A DNA stretch of 64,000 nt from Bacteroidia bacterium. Lineage in GTDB: Bacteria > Bacteroidota > Bacteroidia > CAIKAF01. The stretch's first letter is position 1. Each line of letters opens with the position of its first letter. A program made the translations under genes and the position numbers. The stretch is from positions 62,001 through 126,000 of the forward strand of contig JAUHWY010000003.1 in assembly GCA_030427255.1 (NCBI GenBank), given 5' to 3'. This document shows positions 7,356 through 18,154 of this stretch, piece after piece. The notes beneath the pieces are model-generated. The model was given only the letters and a program-made list of their open reading frames with translations, searched no databases and was not told the origin of the DNA.

Positions 7356-8927
7356 ATGCGTTACTTACTTTCTGTTGTTTTATTCGGACTTCTGTCCATT
7401 TCGGCATTGGCCCAAGGCGTAAAAATTTCTTCGAGCCCGGGTACGCCCGACAGTTCGGCCATTTTGGAGCTGGATGCCAGCGATCGTGGCTTTTTGCTGC
7501 CCCGATTGAGCGCGGCACAGCGAAACGGCATCAACAATCCTGCCGTGGGTTTGCAGATTTATAATACCACTACGCAGTGCGTGGAAACTTATTTTCCTTT
7601 GGGCTGGAGGGCTACGGCATGCAACTGCCTCCAGTTTCCCAATACCGGCTTTTCGTTTCAGCCGGCATTTCCGTCGGCGGGGGCTCCGGTGCAGTTTTTG
7701 GCGGCGGATACCAACCAATCGTATCAGTGGTCTTTTGCTTCCGGCACTCCGGCCTCGGACACGGTTTGGAACCCAAGCAGTACCTTTGCCAATGCGGGCA
7801 GCTATCAGGTAACCTTGGTGGTTACGGACAGCTTGGGCTGCACCGATTCAAGTACCCAAACGCTAAACGTACAAAACTGTCCGTTGAATGTGCCGGATCC
7901 GGGTTTTACCATGAGTCCAAACCCGGCAGGAAACGGACAAACGGTGAACTTTAGCCCAAATACGCTTAGCGGCGTAAGTTACAGCTGGACCTTTGGATCG
8001 GGCACACCCGGCAGTTCCATTTTGGCCTCTCCAAGCGCCGTTTGGAGTCAGGCGGGAACCTATTCCGTGGGCTTAACGGTAACCGATTCGGCCACGGGTT
8101 GTACCCAAACCAGCAGTCAAAACATTACCATAAACAATTGCGTCACGGGAGGCTCAGCGAACTTTTTGTATACCGGTAATATTGTGTTGTGGTCGGTACC
8201 TGCCGGGGTATGCCAAATTCAAGTAGAAGCTTGGGGCGCCCGAGGCGGTGCGGGAGGAGGAAGAGGTGCCTATGTAGCCGGCACCTTTACGGTTTCGCCG
8301 GGCACCACCTTTAAAATTTTGGTAGGTCAGGAAGGCGGCAGCGGCAATGGCGGCGGCGGCGGTGGAGGCACCTTTTTTGTGGACAACAACAATACCCCCT
8401 TTCTGATTGCCGGAGGCGGCGGTGGTTTGGGCTATTCCAACAGCTACAATGCTTCGGTTATGGAAGGTGGCCGCTGCCAAAACGATGGCTGCAATGCCAC
8501 GGCAGGAAGCTGCGGCACTCCGGGCAATGGAGGCACCAATGGCCAAGGTGGTCAAGGCGGGACATGCACCCAAAACGGCACCGGCGGTGGCGGTGGAGGC
8601 GGATTACTCACCGGAGGAGGGGCGGCCAACGGCTGCAATTATAGCCAAACTACGGGAGGCCAAGCCTTTGTGAACGGTGGTGCCGGTGGAAACGGAGGAT
8701 GTGGCGTTGCCGGGGGCTTTGGCGGTGGCGGCGGCGGCGGCTGCAACGGTGGCGGTGCCGGAGGCGGTGGCGGCTATTCCGGTGGCGGTGGTGCCAACCC
8801 TTGGTGCAATAATGGAGGCATTGGTGGCAATGGAGCTGGTGGTGGCTGCTTTAATTCCGGGACCAACCAAACCTTAACTCCTGGGGGCAACCAACAGAAC
8901 GACGGACGCTTACTCATCACTTGGTAA
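7356..8927 (+). CDS. Secreted double-PKD plus glycine-rich repeat protein (paralogue B)
   Basis: The protein has 523 residues with a signal peptide ending in SALAQ. It shares the architecture of its upstream neighbour but has two PKD-like domains (about residues 95-175 and 180-262) before the ~260-residue glycine-rich region, which ends in GRLLITW. The DNA just after the signal sequence is nearly identical to the matching part of paralogue A (7413-7494 against 6119-6200), pointing to recent duplication or gene conversion. Cysteines are more frequent here (GCNATAGSCG, GGCGVAGG). The 4-base gap to the upstream gene makes cotranscription likely. Confidence 0.75.
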   Translation: MRYLLSVVLFGLLSISALAQGVKISSSPGTPDSSAILELDASDRGFLLPRLSAAQRNGINNPAVGLQIYNTTTQCVETYFPLGWRATACNCLQFPNTGFSFQPAFPSAGAPVQFLAADTNQSYQWSFASGTPASDTVWNPSSTFANAGSYQVTLVVTDSLGCTDSSTQTLNVQNCPLNVPDPGFTMSPNPAGNGQTVNFSPNTLSGVSYSWTFGSGTPGSSILASPSAVWSQAGTYSVGLTVTDSATGCTQTSSQNITINNCVTGGSANFLYTGNIVLWSVPAGVCQIQVEAWGARGGAGGGRGAYVAGTFTVSPGTTFKILVGQEGGSGNGGGGGGGTFFVDNNNTPFLIAGGGGGLGYSNSYNASVMEGGRCQNDGCNATAGSCGTPGNGGTNGQGGQGGTCTQNGTGGGGGGGLLTGGGAANGCNYSQTTGGQAFVNGGAGGNGGCGVAGGFGGGGGGGCNGGGAGGGGGYSGGGGANPWCNNGGIGGNGAGGGCFNSGTNQTLTPGGNQQNDGRLLITW

Positions 8928-8999
8928 AAGCCAAGCCTTTAGAGCCCAAGCGCTTAGGCCTTGAAACAAAAAAAGTCCTGAGTTTTTAAGCCTTCTTTG

Positions 9000-9007
9000 T
9001 ACCTTAG
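9000..9007 (+). promoter_or_regulatory. Possible -7 box before the subtilase gene
   Basis: TACCTTAG differs from TAnnTTTG at one base. It lies 21 bases before ATG 9029, and GGGGAGGAAAA between the two could serve as a ribosome binding site. No TTTG is seen at the correct upstream distance. Confidence 0.3.
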
Positions 9008-9028
9008 GGGAGGAAAAATTTAAAAGCT

Positions 9029-12000
9029 ATGCGTTCTATTTGTACTTGGGTCTTGGTCTTTTGTTTTGGAAGTCTTGGATTACAGGCTCAAACCCTGCTC
9101 CAACAAGAAACCGTGCCACACCTGAAAAATGTGGAGGCTCAAGCCCAAACGGTGGAAAATACCGGGTATTATTTGGTGCACATGCATCGAACTCCAAACG
9201 CCGCAGAGCGCAAGGAAGCCAAATCCCAAGGCATTGTATTTTTAGATTATTATCCCAAGCACAGCTATTCGGTTTGGTTGCAGCAGCCGGTAACGCATCA
9301 GCAGTTGCACGCTTTTGGGGTGGAAGGCATTCAGCCCTTTAAGCAGAGCTGGAAATTAGACCCGGCGGTGGTATCGGGGGAGTTGCCCCAGTGGACCTAC
9401 GCCGAAAACGGCAAGTTGTGGTTGGTGGTGAAGCCCTTTCCGAACTTAAGTAAGCAAGAAGCTGAGGCTAAGGCCAAGGAAGCCGGGTTTCACGTAGTTC
9501 CCAGCCCTAATTTTGGCATGGGATTTTTGGTGGAATTAGAGGCCCCCTTAAGTCCACAAAACGTCCCGGATTGGGTGCAGTACATTTCACCCATGACCGA
9601 TCCGGGCGAGCCGGAAAACCGCGAAGGAAAAGCAAACCACAGAACGCACTATTTGCGTTTAAACGCTGGAAGCAATATACATTTAGACGGTACGGGGGTA
9701 AAAGTTATGCTCAACGACGATGGCCCCATTCGTCCTCATATTGATTTTCATAACCGAATTGACGACCAAGGCTTTGTAGATTACGGTAGCCATGGCGACC
9801 ACTGCGGAGGCACCATAAATGCGGCGGGAAATTTGGAGCCTAGAGGCGAGGGCAATGCTCCGGGAGCTTGGCTTCGGGTATACAACTACACCACCAATCC
9901 TGCCAGTCCGGACGGATTTTTCTCCTTTCCGGGTTCTTACGTAAACGACAGCATTGTTATTACCAGCAACAGCTACTCCAACGGGTGCAATTCGGGCTAT
10001 AACTTTTTGGCCCAATACTTAGACGGCACCGTGCGCACGCACAAGGGCTTGATGCATGTGTTTTCTGCGGGGAACAGCGGCTCTTCCAACTGCAGCTATG
10101 GCGCAGGTTCCGGCTGGGGAAATATTACCGGTGGACATAAAGTGGGCAAAAACGTGATTGCTGTAGGCAACGTGCAAAAAAGCGATGCCTTGGCCAATTC
10201 CAGTAGCCGCGGACCTGCCCACGATGGCCGCATCAAACCGGACGTATGTGCTGTTGGCACCTCGGTGTACAGCACCTACGACAACAGTTCTCAATACGCC
10301 AGCCTAACCGGCACTTCTATGGCTTGCCCCGGCGTTGCAGGTGCCATGGCGGTCATGCACGAGGGATACCGGGCATTAAACAACGACCAAATTCCGCATT
10401 CTGGTCTTTTGAAGGGGATTTTGATGAACACGGCGGAGGATTTGGGCAACAGCGGTCCGGATTACCGCTATGGCTACGGCAGAATCAATATCCGCCGCGC
10501 CTACGAAAGCATTCAAAACAACTGGTATTTATACGATTCGCTGGATCAAGGCAATACCAAGACCTACACCATTACTGTGCCCCAAGGGCTAAGAGAAGTT
10601 AGAATCATGTTGTACTGGCACGACATTCCAGCGCAGCAAAACGCCAGCAGAGCATTGGTTAACGACCTGGACATGGTGGTAACTGAACCGGGAGGACAAA
10701 GCTATCAACCCTGGGTGTTGAACCCCACCCCCAACAGCTCTGCATTGAACAGCACCGCTGTGCGCGCTCGGGACAGCCTCAACAATATGGAACAAGTGAC
10801 TTTGTTGCTTCCCACAGCAGGCACCTATACCGTAACCGTGAATGGCTTTAATGTTCCTCAAGGGCCGCAAGACTATCATTTAACCTGGGACTTGGTTCCT
10901 GAAGAATTGGTGGTGGTATTCCCGGCCGGCGGCGAAGGATTTGCCCCCGGCGCCCAAGAACGCATTTACTGGGATTACTATGGCATGCCCGGCAATTTCA
11001 CCTTAGATTACTCAACGGACAATGGCCAAACATGGAACAATATTGCCGGAGTATCCAGCAGCACACGCAATTACTTGTGGACCGTTCCCAATACTCCAAC
11101 CGGTCAAGCTAGAGTGCGTGTGACCCGTGGAAACCTTAGCGACATGGGGCAGGCGCCCTTTTCCATAATGCCGGTTCCTACAGGCTTGCAAACCGACACC
11201 ATTTGCCCTTATTCTGTAAAACTAGAATGGAACCCAGTTCCCGGAGCCACCGGCTACGATGTGTTTATGTTGGGCAACCTATACATGGACTCTGTAGGAA
11301 CAACTACCCAAACCGAGTTTACCGTAGCTCCGGTGAATACCGCCAACGACAACTGGTTTAGCGTTAGAGCCCGAGGAGCGAATGGTGCGGTGAGCGAACG
11401 GGCACGGGCTGTTCGGCAAAATGCCGGCTGGGGCCCATGCGATCCGGTCTACGATTTGGCCATGGAGCCTATTTCCTATCCTTTTGCACCACGCACGCCT
11501 TCTTGTTTGCAAGGAGAACCGGTTACCATTCATTTAAAAAACCACAGCTATACCCCATTTACCAACGTACCTGTGTTTTATCAGGTAGATAATGGTCCCG
11601 TAGTAAATGCTACCATAACCGGAACCATTGCGCCACAAAGCGATACCATGTTTGTATTTCCGCAGCCCTTGAGCACCACAGGAAATGGTCCCTTTACGAT
11701 TACCGTGGGGCACAACGACCCCAACGATAACCTGCCGAACAACAACAGCCAAACCATTAGTTTTCAATGGGATAATAGCGCAGCAGCTACCCTTCCTTGG
11801 ACAGAAGATTTTGAAACCATGAATGTATGCGGCGCTCCCTCCGGTTGCGAAGCCTCCAATTGTAATTTAGGCAATAGCCTTATCAACATTGAAAACGGCA
11901 GTAGCGATCAAAGCAACTGGATCGTTTGGTCCGGGTTTACTCCCACTAGTGGCACCGGACCGAGCATGGATTTTGTTCCTGGCAACAGCAATGGCCACTA

Positions 12001-13054
12001 CGCCTATTTAGAAAGCAGCGGCTGCGGCCATAACGAAGCCCACATGTTGCTGCCCTGCATGGATTTGAGCAATACCACCAAAGTCTTTGGCAGTTATGGC
12101 TACCATTTGGATGCCAATACCACTTCCTCCATTCATGTAGATGTCTTTAGCCAAGGTCAATGGCACAACGACATTAGTTTTGTGGACCAAGGCAATGGCT
12201 TTTGGGAGCGTGACACCTTTGATTTATCTCCCTTCACCGGTCAAAAAGTAGTGGTGCGTATTCGTGCCAAGAATGGACAAACCGGCATGGGAGATCCTGC
12301 CATTGACGGTCTTGTGGTTACGGACATTTCCACCGGATTTATCATGCCGGACACCCTATGTGTTGGGGATGCCGTTCAGGTTCAAAATCAAGCCCAGGGA
12401 CTAATTCAAAATTACCAATGGAGTTTTGGGAGCAATGCTACTCCTCCGGCATCGTCTATGGAACAACCCACCGTAATGTTTCAGGCTACAGGAAATATGC
12501 AGGTGCAACAAACCATTATAGGCCACGATACCAGTTTGGTAGACAGTCGTCAAGTAACTGTTTTAGACGTACCTCAGGTAGTATTTAGTGCAGGCTTCAA
12601 TGGAGGTTTGAGTTATACCTTTGATGGAAGCGCGAGCGGTCCGGGGACCTATACTTGGGATTTGGGTGATGGTACGCAAGCCAGCGGACAAGTAGTCAAT
12701 CACAACTACAGCCAAACAGGCGCCTACGACGTATTGCTTAGGGTAAGCAACTTATGCGGCACGGACAGCCTTCGGAAAACTGTTAATTTCACCGGGTTAG
12801 AGACCGTTTCTCCGCAAGGGATGCGTTGGTATCCCAACCCAAGCAACGACGGTATTTTTTACTTGGAATGGCTCCCCGTGGCTGCGGAAATTGACTTCCA
12901 ATTATTGGATATTACAGGACGTTTGTTGTATCAAACCAAAATTCAGGGCCAAGCCGGTCAGTTTGCTGTAGAGCAGGCATTGCCTTCGGGTGTTTACCTC
13001 CTTCAAATGCAATGGAACGACCAACGGATTGGCGGAAGATTGGTGGTGGAATAA
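9029..13054 (+). CDS. Subtilisin-like (S8, KP-43 type) protease with T9SS sorting domain
   Basis: The protein has 1341 residues. A signal peptide (FGSLGLQAQ) and a propeptide to ~residue 200 precede the S8 domain. The catalytic triad is Asp near 228 (MLNDDGP), His255 (SHGDHCGG) and Ser430 (TGTSMACPGVAGAM). A jelly-roll P-like domain of the KP-43 kind follows (IMLYWHD, ALVNDLDMVV). Then come a fibronectin III-like segment (VKLEWNPVPGATGYDV), a MAM/lectin-like domain (LPWTEDFETM through GDPAIDGLVV), PKD domains and a C-terminal type A T9SS sorting domain (RWYPNPSNDG, LLDITGRLL, LPSGVYLLQM). It is therefore predicted to cross the outer membrane and stay on the surface or be released to degrade external protein. 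Confidence 0.93.
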   Translation: MRSICTWVLVFCFGSLGLQAQTLLQQETVPHLKNVEAQAQTVENTGYYLVHMHRTPNAAERKEAKSQGIVFLDYYPKHSYSVWLQQPVTHQQLHAFGVEGIQPFKQSWKLDPAVVSGELPQWTYAENGKLWLVVKPFPNLSKQEAEAKAKEAGFHVVPSPNFGMGFLVELEAPLSPQNVPDWVQYISPMTDPGEPENREGKANHRTHYLRLNAGSNIHLDGTGVKVMLNDDGPIRPHIDFHNRIDDQGFVDYGSHGDHCGGTINAAGNLEPRGEGNAPGAWLRVYNYTTNPASPDGFFSFPGSYVNDSIVITSNSYSNGCNSGYNFLAQYLDGTVRTHKGLMHVFSAGNSGSSNCSYGAGSGWGNITGGHKVGKNVIAVGNVQKSDALANSSSRGPAHDGRIKPDVCAVGTSVYSTYDNSSQYASLTGTSMACPGVAGAMAVMHEGYRALNNDQIPHSGLLKGILMNTAEDLGNSGPDYRYGYGRINIRRAYESIQNNWYLYDSLDQGNTKTYTITVPQGLREVRIMLYWHDIPAQQNASRALVNDLDMVVTEPGGQSYQPWVLNPTPNSSALNSTAVRARDSLNNMEQVTLLLPTAGTYTVTVNGFNVPQGPQDYHLTWDLVPEELVVVFPAGGEGFAPGAQERIYWDYYGMPGNFTLDYSTDNGQTWNNIAGVSSSTRNYLWTVPNTPTGQARVRVTRGNLSDMGQAPFSIMPVPTGLQTDTICPYSVKLEWNPVPGATGYDVFMLGNLYMDSVGTTTQTEFTVAPVNTANDNWFSVRARGANGAVSERARAVRQNAGWGPCDPVYDLAMEPISYPFAPRTPSCLQGEPVTIHLKNHSYTPFTNVPVFYQVDNGPVVNATITGTIAPQSDTMFVFPQPLSTTGNGPFTITVGHNDPNDNLPNNNSQTISFQWDNSAAATLPWTEDFETMNVCGAPSGCEASNCNLGNSLINIENGSSDQSNWIVWSGFTPTSGTGPSMDFVPGNSNGHYAYLESSGCGHNEAHMLLPCMDLSNTTKVFGSYGYHLDANTTSSIHVDVFSQGQWHNDISFVDQGNGFWERDTFDLSPFTGQKVVVRIRAKNGQTGMGDPAIDGLVVTDISTGFIMPDTLCVGDAVQVQNQAQGLIQNYQWSFGSNATPPASSMEQPTVMFQATGNMQVQQTIIGHDTSLVDSRQVTVLDVPQVVFSAGFNGGLSYTFDGSASGPGTYTWDLGDGTQASGQVVNHNYSQTGAYDVLLRVSNLCGTDSLRKTVNFTGLETVSPQGMRWYPNPSNDGIFYLEWLPVAAEIDFQLLDITGRLLYQTKIQGQAGQFAVEQALPSGVYLLQMQWNDQRIGGRLVVE

Positions 13055-13145
13055 TGGTGAATGGTGAATGATGAATGGTGAATGATGGATGGTGAATGAT
13101 GAGGTAAAGACGGGATGCCTCCCTTCTCTGAATGATGAATGGCTT
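13055..13145. repeat. TGAATGATGAATGG short tandem repeats
   Basis: Units of TGAATGATGAATGG and variants repeat imperfectly, followed by GAGGTAAAGACGGGA and CCCTTCTCTGA. The same combination recurs at 61.1-61.28 kb, showing a dispersed family. Confidence 0.7.
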
Positions 13146-13268
13146 TTACGTGCGCTTTTTTGCGCTGAAGTTCACAGGGGCAAAACCCTGTTCTTTGCGC
13201 CTTGGCGTCTCTGCGTGCCCTATTCCACACTAAAGCACCTCTGCACTTCAGCCTTTGCGCCTTCGCAT

Positions 13269-13500
13269 CTCTGCGTGCCCTACACCGCGCTAAGGGTTTC
13301 ACGCAAAGTCGCAAAGCCGCAAAGGGGCGTTTGACGGCGTCATCTATTTCACGCATTGGTCCTGTTGCGCTAAAGCCTTGGCGCCTTGGCGTCTCTGCGT
13401 GCCCTAATTCCGCGCTAAGGGTTTCACGCAAAGTCTCAAAACCACAAAAGGGCGTTTGACGGCGCCATCTATTTCACGCATTGGTCCTACTGCGCTAAAG
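13269..13500. repeat. Two 107-108-bp direct repeats
   Basis: Copy one is 13269-13375 and copy two 13393-13500. Both begin CTCTGCGTGCCCTA and contain GCGCTAAGGGTTTCACGCAA, GGGCGTTTGACGGCG and TTTCACGCATTGGTCCT before GCGCTAAAG. Differences are scattered substitutions. The repeats are non-coding in appearance. Confidence 0.8.
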
Positions 13501-13595
13501 GCTTTGCGCCTTGGGATACTGTCCAAAAAAAGGGAGAAAGGTGAATGCTAAAGTTTTGATAGCACCCCCTGGCTACCCCTTTCAACCCTGGCCAC

Positions 13596-16500
13596 TTAAT
13601 CCAATCCCGGAATTCGTATATAAAAGGTAGTGCCTCGATTGGTTTCTGTTTGGAATTTGATGTCGCCGTCCATGTTCTCAATGATGGTCTTGGTCATGGC
13701 TAAACCCAAGCCCATGCCGGAACCCTTGGTCGTGAAATTCGGGGTAAAAATGCGGTCACGGATCTCTTCGGGAATCCCGGTTCCATTGTCTGCAATTTCT
13801 ACCCAAAAGTACCGATCCCTCCGGTATAAACTCACCTCTACCCTGCCCTCTCGATCCGCAGGAATGGCTTGAATGGCATTGCGCACCACATTATTAAACA
13901 CCCGCAGCATCTGATCCCGGTCCACCAAAACTTTGGCACTCTCCGGCATGGTTCCCCTATGAATAAGCACTCCTTCCTCGTTGGTTTGGAAAAACTCCAA
14001 CACATTTTCTAAAATCTCCCTTAAATCTGCCTCGGACTTTCTGGTCTCGGGCAGTTTGGCGAAATAACTAAACTCACTGGCAATGGCAGAGAGTGTTTCT
14101 ATTTGTTCCAGCATCGCATCTCGAAACCGACGCAAGCGGGCATCGAAATCCGGCTTGCCGTCTTCCCAAGCTTTAAGCAAGTATTGCACGCTTAGCTTCA
14201 TGGGCGTCAATGGGTTCTTCACCTCATGAGCTACTTGTCTGGCCATCTCTTTCCAAGCACTTTCACGTTCTGAACTGGCAAGCAGTTCGGCGGACATTTC
14301 CAGCTCGCGAACCATTCGATTGTATTCTTCTACCAAGCTTCCAATTTCATCGTTGGCTTGGTAATCAATAATTTCATTCTTACGACCTAGACGCAACTGA
14401 CCAATCTTTTCTTGCAAAATGCTAAGTGGACCCGTAAGCTGGTTGGCAATCAACAAACTCACCACCATAGAGGCCACAATGAGCAGGGAATAAATATTAA
14501 TAAGCGCCAACAAAGAGGAAGACAACTCCTCCCGCAAATCTTTTTGCCTTAAAAAATAAGGAAGGTTCACATAGGCCTGTACATCGCCCGAACGATCACG
14601 ATAAGCAGCATAGGCGGACAAATATTCAAAATCCCCAATACGCTCACCATGCAAAAAGCGCGGCTGGCGTTCCTGCACCAAACTGCGGTAAGCATCGGGA
14701 TGCATTTGCCTAGAAATAAGCCCCTCGTTGTAAATGGCTTCCCTTGAGCTAGCCATTAAATTTCCGTCGGCATGGTATAAATTAATGTCTGAAAAAAATA
14801 TATTGGAATAACGGGTAAGCAAATAGTTCAATTCCTCCCTTGGGAAATAGCTTAAGCGCTCGCCCTGCAATTCGCTCTTAAGCTCCGACAATATAGAATT
14901 CACCTTTTCCTCAATGGTGGCCTTATTTTTACGATTGAACTCCCGGTTAATGTAATCACTGATTCCCAAGCCGACCAAGACCAAAGAAACCAGCAATATC
15001 AATAAAATGGTGAGCTGAATTCTGCCTTTCAGGCTAAATCGAATTTTTTGACCCGGATTGTAAAAATAGTAGCGATACACAAAATACAAAAAGAGTAAAG
15101 CACTGAAATACAGCAACAAATAGGCAAATGGATTTAGCACGTCCAAAAACCTCGGGTGCGGTTTGGAAACCACAATGAGCTTATCCTGCCCAGACCGGTT
15201 GACCAAATGATTAAAACCATGGCCATCAAAAAAATACAAGTCACCGCCTTGCAAATTAAGCTGTCCGGCCTGCAATGGATAATTAAAATCGCCACCGGAA
15301 ACATTCAATCGACCAAATTTGTAAGTAGCATAGCTATATCCCCCCAAATTAACCGGACGGGTTACTGCACGGTCGAGCAAAAGTTCAGGAAATCCGGTGA
15401 CTTGGGTAACCATTTTTGAAATAAACTCCAAGTAAATGAACTTTCGAATGGTATCTTCCGGGCTTAGCTTTTCTACCGGAATGCGTGCCAAATAATTTAC
15501 TTTGCCATAATCGTTGTCTATAAAAAAGAGGAACTCACTGGCCGTTGGTTTGCCCTTCTCCGAAATGGCCTGCTCATACATGGCCAAATCAGGGTCTGCC
15601 TCTAGCGGATTCATCTCATACTCCAAAAGCTCCTCCTCCGAAAATGGCATAATAACCAAGGCATATTTGGACCAATAGCCCGAAAAGTACTTTTGGGCAA
15701 TCCGTTCAAAAAACTCATAAGGATAGGTTCGGTCGTAACTGAACAAATGGTGCCGCACCACTCTATCCTGCGCAATACCGCGGGCCAGTTCCCTAAATAA
15801 AAACTCTGACACATGGTCTTGCTCTTCGGCAATCTTTAGCGCCAAAACCTGCCTTTGCTGCTTCTCTTTACCGGCATTGAGTTGCCAAAGCATATAGGTG
15901 GCAAAACCCGAAAATAATACGATCGCAGGAGCAAAAGCATAAAAATCCATCCGAATTCGGGGACGGAAATGAAGCCACATTACCGACAAATAAATCAAAT
16001 ACGGCAACAACAAACCCGGCAAATCCAAGTCATCGGCCAAAAAACCAAGAGCTCCCACCCCCGCAAAAGGCAACAAGGTTAAGGCTGCCGCAAACCCAAA
16101 ACGAGTGCCGGAAGCCCTCGCCAACATTTTGGAACAAAAATGAATAATGATGAAATAATCTACCAAGAGCAAGGTAATGAGCGTAAAGCCCATAAAAGAA
16201 TAAAGACTCAAATCCAGAATATTGGACAAGTCAAAACTGATGCTGGAATCGAATATCAAGGTCCGCATCAAATGATGAATGGCATAAGAAAAAGCCGCGG
16301 CAATACTCCCAAACAATAAAACCCACCATGGCTTAGCCCTATAGTCGCCCGGTCTAAACCGAAATTTGCTAAAACTGGTAAATATCAAACCCAATACCGC
16401 CGTGAGCAAAAGCACATGCAAGAAAAAATCGCCTAAACTGGGCAACCACCTACTGCTAGCAAAATACTCCGGATCAAACAAGGGCAAATCGTACAACACA

Positions 16501-17309
16501 CGAGGGCTACGAAACTGAACATTGGCCCAGCGCAGAAAGGTTACCACACCAACAAACAAAGCAAGGTGCAAAGCCGGCCGCTTTCTAAAAAAACGCAGCT
16601 GCCGCAACGCATACAAGCCATACAACATGCACAATATGGCCAACAAGTACATCAAACCGGCTGCAAATGGATAACGCAAATTGCCTTCTTGCACCGGATC
16701 AAATATCAAACTGAACAAAAAAGCGCCGTCCTCACGCGTAACATGAAATTTAGAGTCCGTCGGGTCTAGACTCAACCGCACGCTCTGGTCGGCATCAAAT
16801 CCCGGAGCAAATCGATCCTTTAAGAACTCATTGTTTATAAAATAATCCTGCTTGAGCAAAATCAAGCCCAGCAACAAACGGGGGCCATCGCGCATACGCA
16901 CTACCCTATACCAACCATTGCGGAGTTTCATTACATCCAGCAAAAAGTCGTCGTCAAAGTTCAAAAAGGGAAGGGGCACGCCCGAGGTAGACCAATAAGC
17001 CAAACTGTCGTTCTCATAGGCAAAGAGCGCAATGCCTTCTTCCTCCATTAGATTTGGAGAAACCCCGGAACCCGGATATTGCCCACTTTTTAATGTCGCA
17101 TTCAAACCCGCCAGCAAATCCTTGGCTATCGCCTCTTTTTGGTGCAAAACCGACCTAAAATTCAAGGTCTTCTCTACAAAATAAAGGGGGGTCTTGCGGG
17201 CCGACGAAAAGTACAAGGCCAAACCCAAAAACACAACCATGCCGGCCAAGGCCAAAAGCACCGCCGAGGGAGACCGAAAAAATGTGCGTCGGCTGGCCTC
17301 CTGTTTCAT
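13596..17309 (-). CDS. NtrY-like membrane sensor histidine kinase, unusually large
   Basis: The protein has 1237 residues. After a short basic start come many predicted membrane helices with periplasmic-type segments between them (to ~residue 800), more than in most sensor kinases. A further membrane helix near residue 915 leads into a HAMP-like linker ([14 protein letters not shown]). The phosphoacceptor box [16 protein letters not shown] contains His1028. The ATPase domain has the N box ([10 protein letters not shown], Asn1144), DNGTGI, and [14 protein letters not shown]. All catalytic motifs are intact, so it should autophosphorylate. No response regulator lies next to it. The signal sensed is unknown. 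Its start overlaps the stop of the upstream gene (ATGA). Confidence 0.9.
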   Translation of the reverse strand: MKQEASRRTFFRSPSAVLLALAGMVVFLGLALYFSSARKTPLYFVEKTLNFRSVLHQKEAIAKDLLAGLNATLKSGQYPGSGVSPNLMEEEGIALFAYENDSLAYWSTSGVPLPFLNFDDDFLLDVMKLRNGWYRVVRMRDGPRLLLGLILLKQDYFINNEFLKDRFAPGFDADQSVRLSLDPTDSKFHVTREDGAFLFSLIFDPVQEGNLRYPFAAGLMYLLAILCMLYGLYALRQLRFFRKRPALHLALFVGVVTFLRWANVQFRSPRVLYDLPLFDPEYFASSRWLPSLGDFFLHVLLLTAVLGLIFTSFSKFRFRPGDYRAKPWWVLLFGSIAAAFSYAIHHLMRTLIFDSSISFDLSNILDLSLYSFMGFTLITLLLVDYFIIIHFCSKMLARASGTRFGFAAALTLLPFAGVGALGFLADDLDLPGLLLPYLIYLSVMWLHFRPRIRMDFYAFAPAIVLFSGFATYMLWQLNAGKEKQQRQVLALKIAEEQDHVSEFLFRELARGIAQDRVVRHHLFSYDRTYPYEFFERIAQKYFSGYWSKYALVIMPFSEEELLEYEMNPLEADPDLAMYEQAISEKGKPTASEFLFFIDNDYGKVNYLARIPVEKLSPEDTIRKFIYLEFISKMVTQVTGFPELLLDRAVTRPVNLGGYSYATYKFGRLNVSGGDFNYPLQAGQLNLQGGDLYFFDGHGFNHLVNRSGQDKLIVVSKPHPRFLDVLNPFAYLLLYFSALLFLYFVYRYYFYNPGQKIRFSLKGRIQLTILLILLVSLVLVGLGISDYINREFNRKNKATIEEKVNSILSELKSELQGERLSYFPREELNYLLTRYSNIFFSDINLYHADGNLMASSREAIYNEGLISRQMHPDAYRSLVQERQPRFLHGERIGDFEYLSAYAAYRDRSGDVQAYVNLPYFLRQKDLREELSSSLLALINIYSLLIVASMVVSLLIANQLTGPLSILQEKIGQLRLGRKNEIIDYQANDEIGSLVEEYNRMVRELEMSAELLASSERESAWKEMARQVAHEVKNPLTPMKLSVQYLLKAWEDGKPDFDARLRRFRDAMLEQIETLSAIASEFSYFAKLPETRKSEADLREILENVLEFFQTNEEGVLIHRGTMPESAKVLVDRDQMLRVFNNVVRNAIQAIPADREGRVEVSLYRRDRYFWVEIADNGTGIPEEIRDRIFTPNFTTKGSGMGLGLAMTKTIIENMDGDIKFQTETNRGTTFYIRIPGLD

Positions 17310-17638
17310 GCCATTCTAAACTTAAAACGCAGCAAAACCTTGAGCAAAGTACGCCGCAGGATAGCATCGGCAAGAGCTTCAGCCTCCATAGGCGCCGGTT
17401 CCGGCACATCCACAGCATACAAACACTGCCACAAAGCATCGCCGGGTTGACTCAAAGCCTTCTCCAAATTCGGCAACAGTTGCTCCTTAAAATTTGGCAC
17501 AGCATCGCCCGCCTCCGCAGGCAGACTAAGCGCCACTCCTAGCACACCCAAGTCTTTGTTCAACTGTGCCCACCAAGCCTCCAAAAGCTGCTCCGGAGCG
17601 CTTTGCGCCCAAAGTTCAGGGAGCGTCATTTCCTCCAT
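17306..17638 (-). CDS. Small uncharacterised protein upstream of the histidine kinase
   Basis: The chosen start, ATG at 17638 (MEEMTLPELW), gives 110 residues; an upstream ATG would add ten residues with a poorer context. The protein is rich in Leu, Ala and Trp (ELWAQSAPEQLLEAWWAQLN) and mostly helical, with a basic C-terminus ([15 protein letters not shown]). It lacks a signal peptide. Its TGA overlaps the kinase ATG, so the two are translationally coupled and probably functionally linked. I do not recognise the family. Confidence 0.6.
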   Translation of the reverse strand: MEEMTLPELWAQSAPEQLLEAWWAQLNKDLGVLGVALSLPAEAGDAVPNFKEQLLPNLEKALSQPGDALWQCLYAVDVPEPAPMEAEALADAILRRTLLKVLLRFKFRMA

Positions 17639-17699
17639 TGCGTAAAAATACGAAATATGCAGCCGCATCCCACAAGGCGTATTTTAAGCAGAGTCTTGT

Positions 17700-17875
17700 G
17701 TTTTTGGGCGGCTATTCCTGCCCTTCCTATTACGCTTCGGCCTCCGGGCGCACAGGGCTAGGCGGTGCGTGGCCCTCCCGAAACATCGGTAGGTCTCCGC
17801 CCGCCAAGCCCTGTGGGCCCGCAGTCCTGCAGGGTAACCGGTCGGTCAGGGCCGCGGGTGCATCTATATTCCCAA
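17700..17875. repeat. GC-rich dyad-symmetric intergenic element
   Basis: CACAGGGCTAGGCGG at 17751-17765 pairs with CCGCCAAGCCCTGTG at 17801-17815 (14 of 15 positions), giving a large stem. The rest is GC-rich with no protein-like frame. It belongs to the same general class as elements at other operon boundaries here. Confidence 0.6.
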
Positions 17876-18154
17876 AAATACCACCGCCGTTTCAAAGCCT
17901 ACCACTTTCGCACACCTAAGCCCAAAACGGAGCAAAACTTCGCTTGATTTAGGCATTCTTTCCCTGAAAGGCCTTAAGGTCAACAATAAAGGAATAGCTG
18001 AAGAACAAAGGCTTAACTATCATAATTTCAATTATTTAAATGAAATTAACAGCTGTTTATTGAAAACCAAAAGGGAAACCGAGGCCAAACAGACCGAAAA
18101 AGCAGGAGTTTTGGGCAATTCAAGGCGCCCATTCCACGTTGTTTTTTCAACAAT

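Larger units (their letters stand above)
13055..13595. other. Gene-free convergent region full of repeats
   Basis: This region separates the 3' ends of the subtilase gene (+) and the histidine kinase gene (-). It holds TGAATGATGAATGG-type short tandem repeats (13055-13145), a small AGACGGG/CCC hairpin unit (13108-13131) also present at 61.2 kb, and two 107-108-bp direct repeats (13269-13375 and 13393-13500). Alternating GCGCCTTGGCGTCTCTGCG words resemble intergenic repeats of other Bacteroidota genomes. Frames in it are not convincing. Confidence 0.7.

Noticed and set aside
13055-13500. Possible CRISPR array
   Set aside because: Repeats are imperfect, of mixed length, without regular unique spacers, and no cas genes are near.
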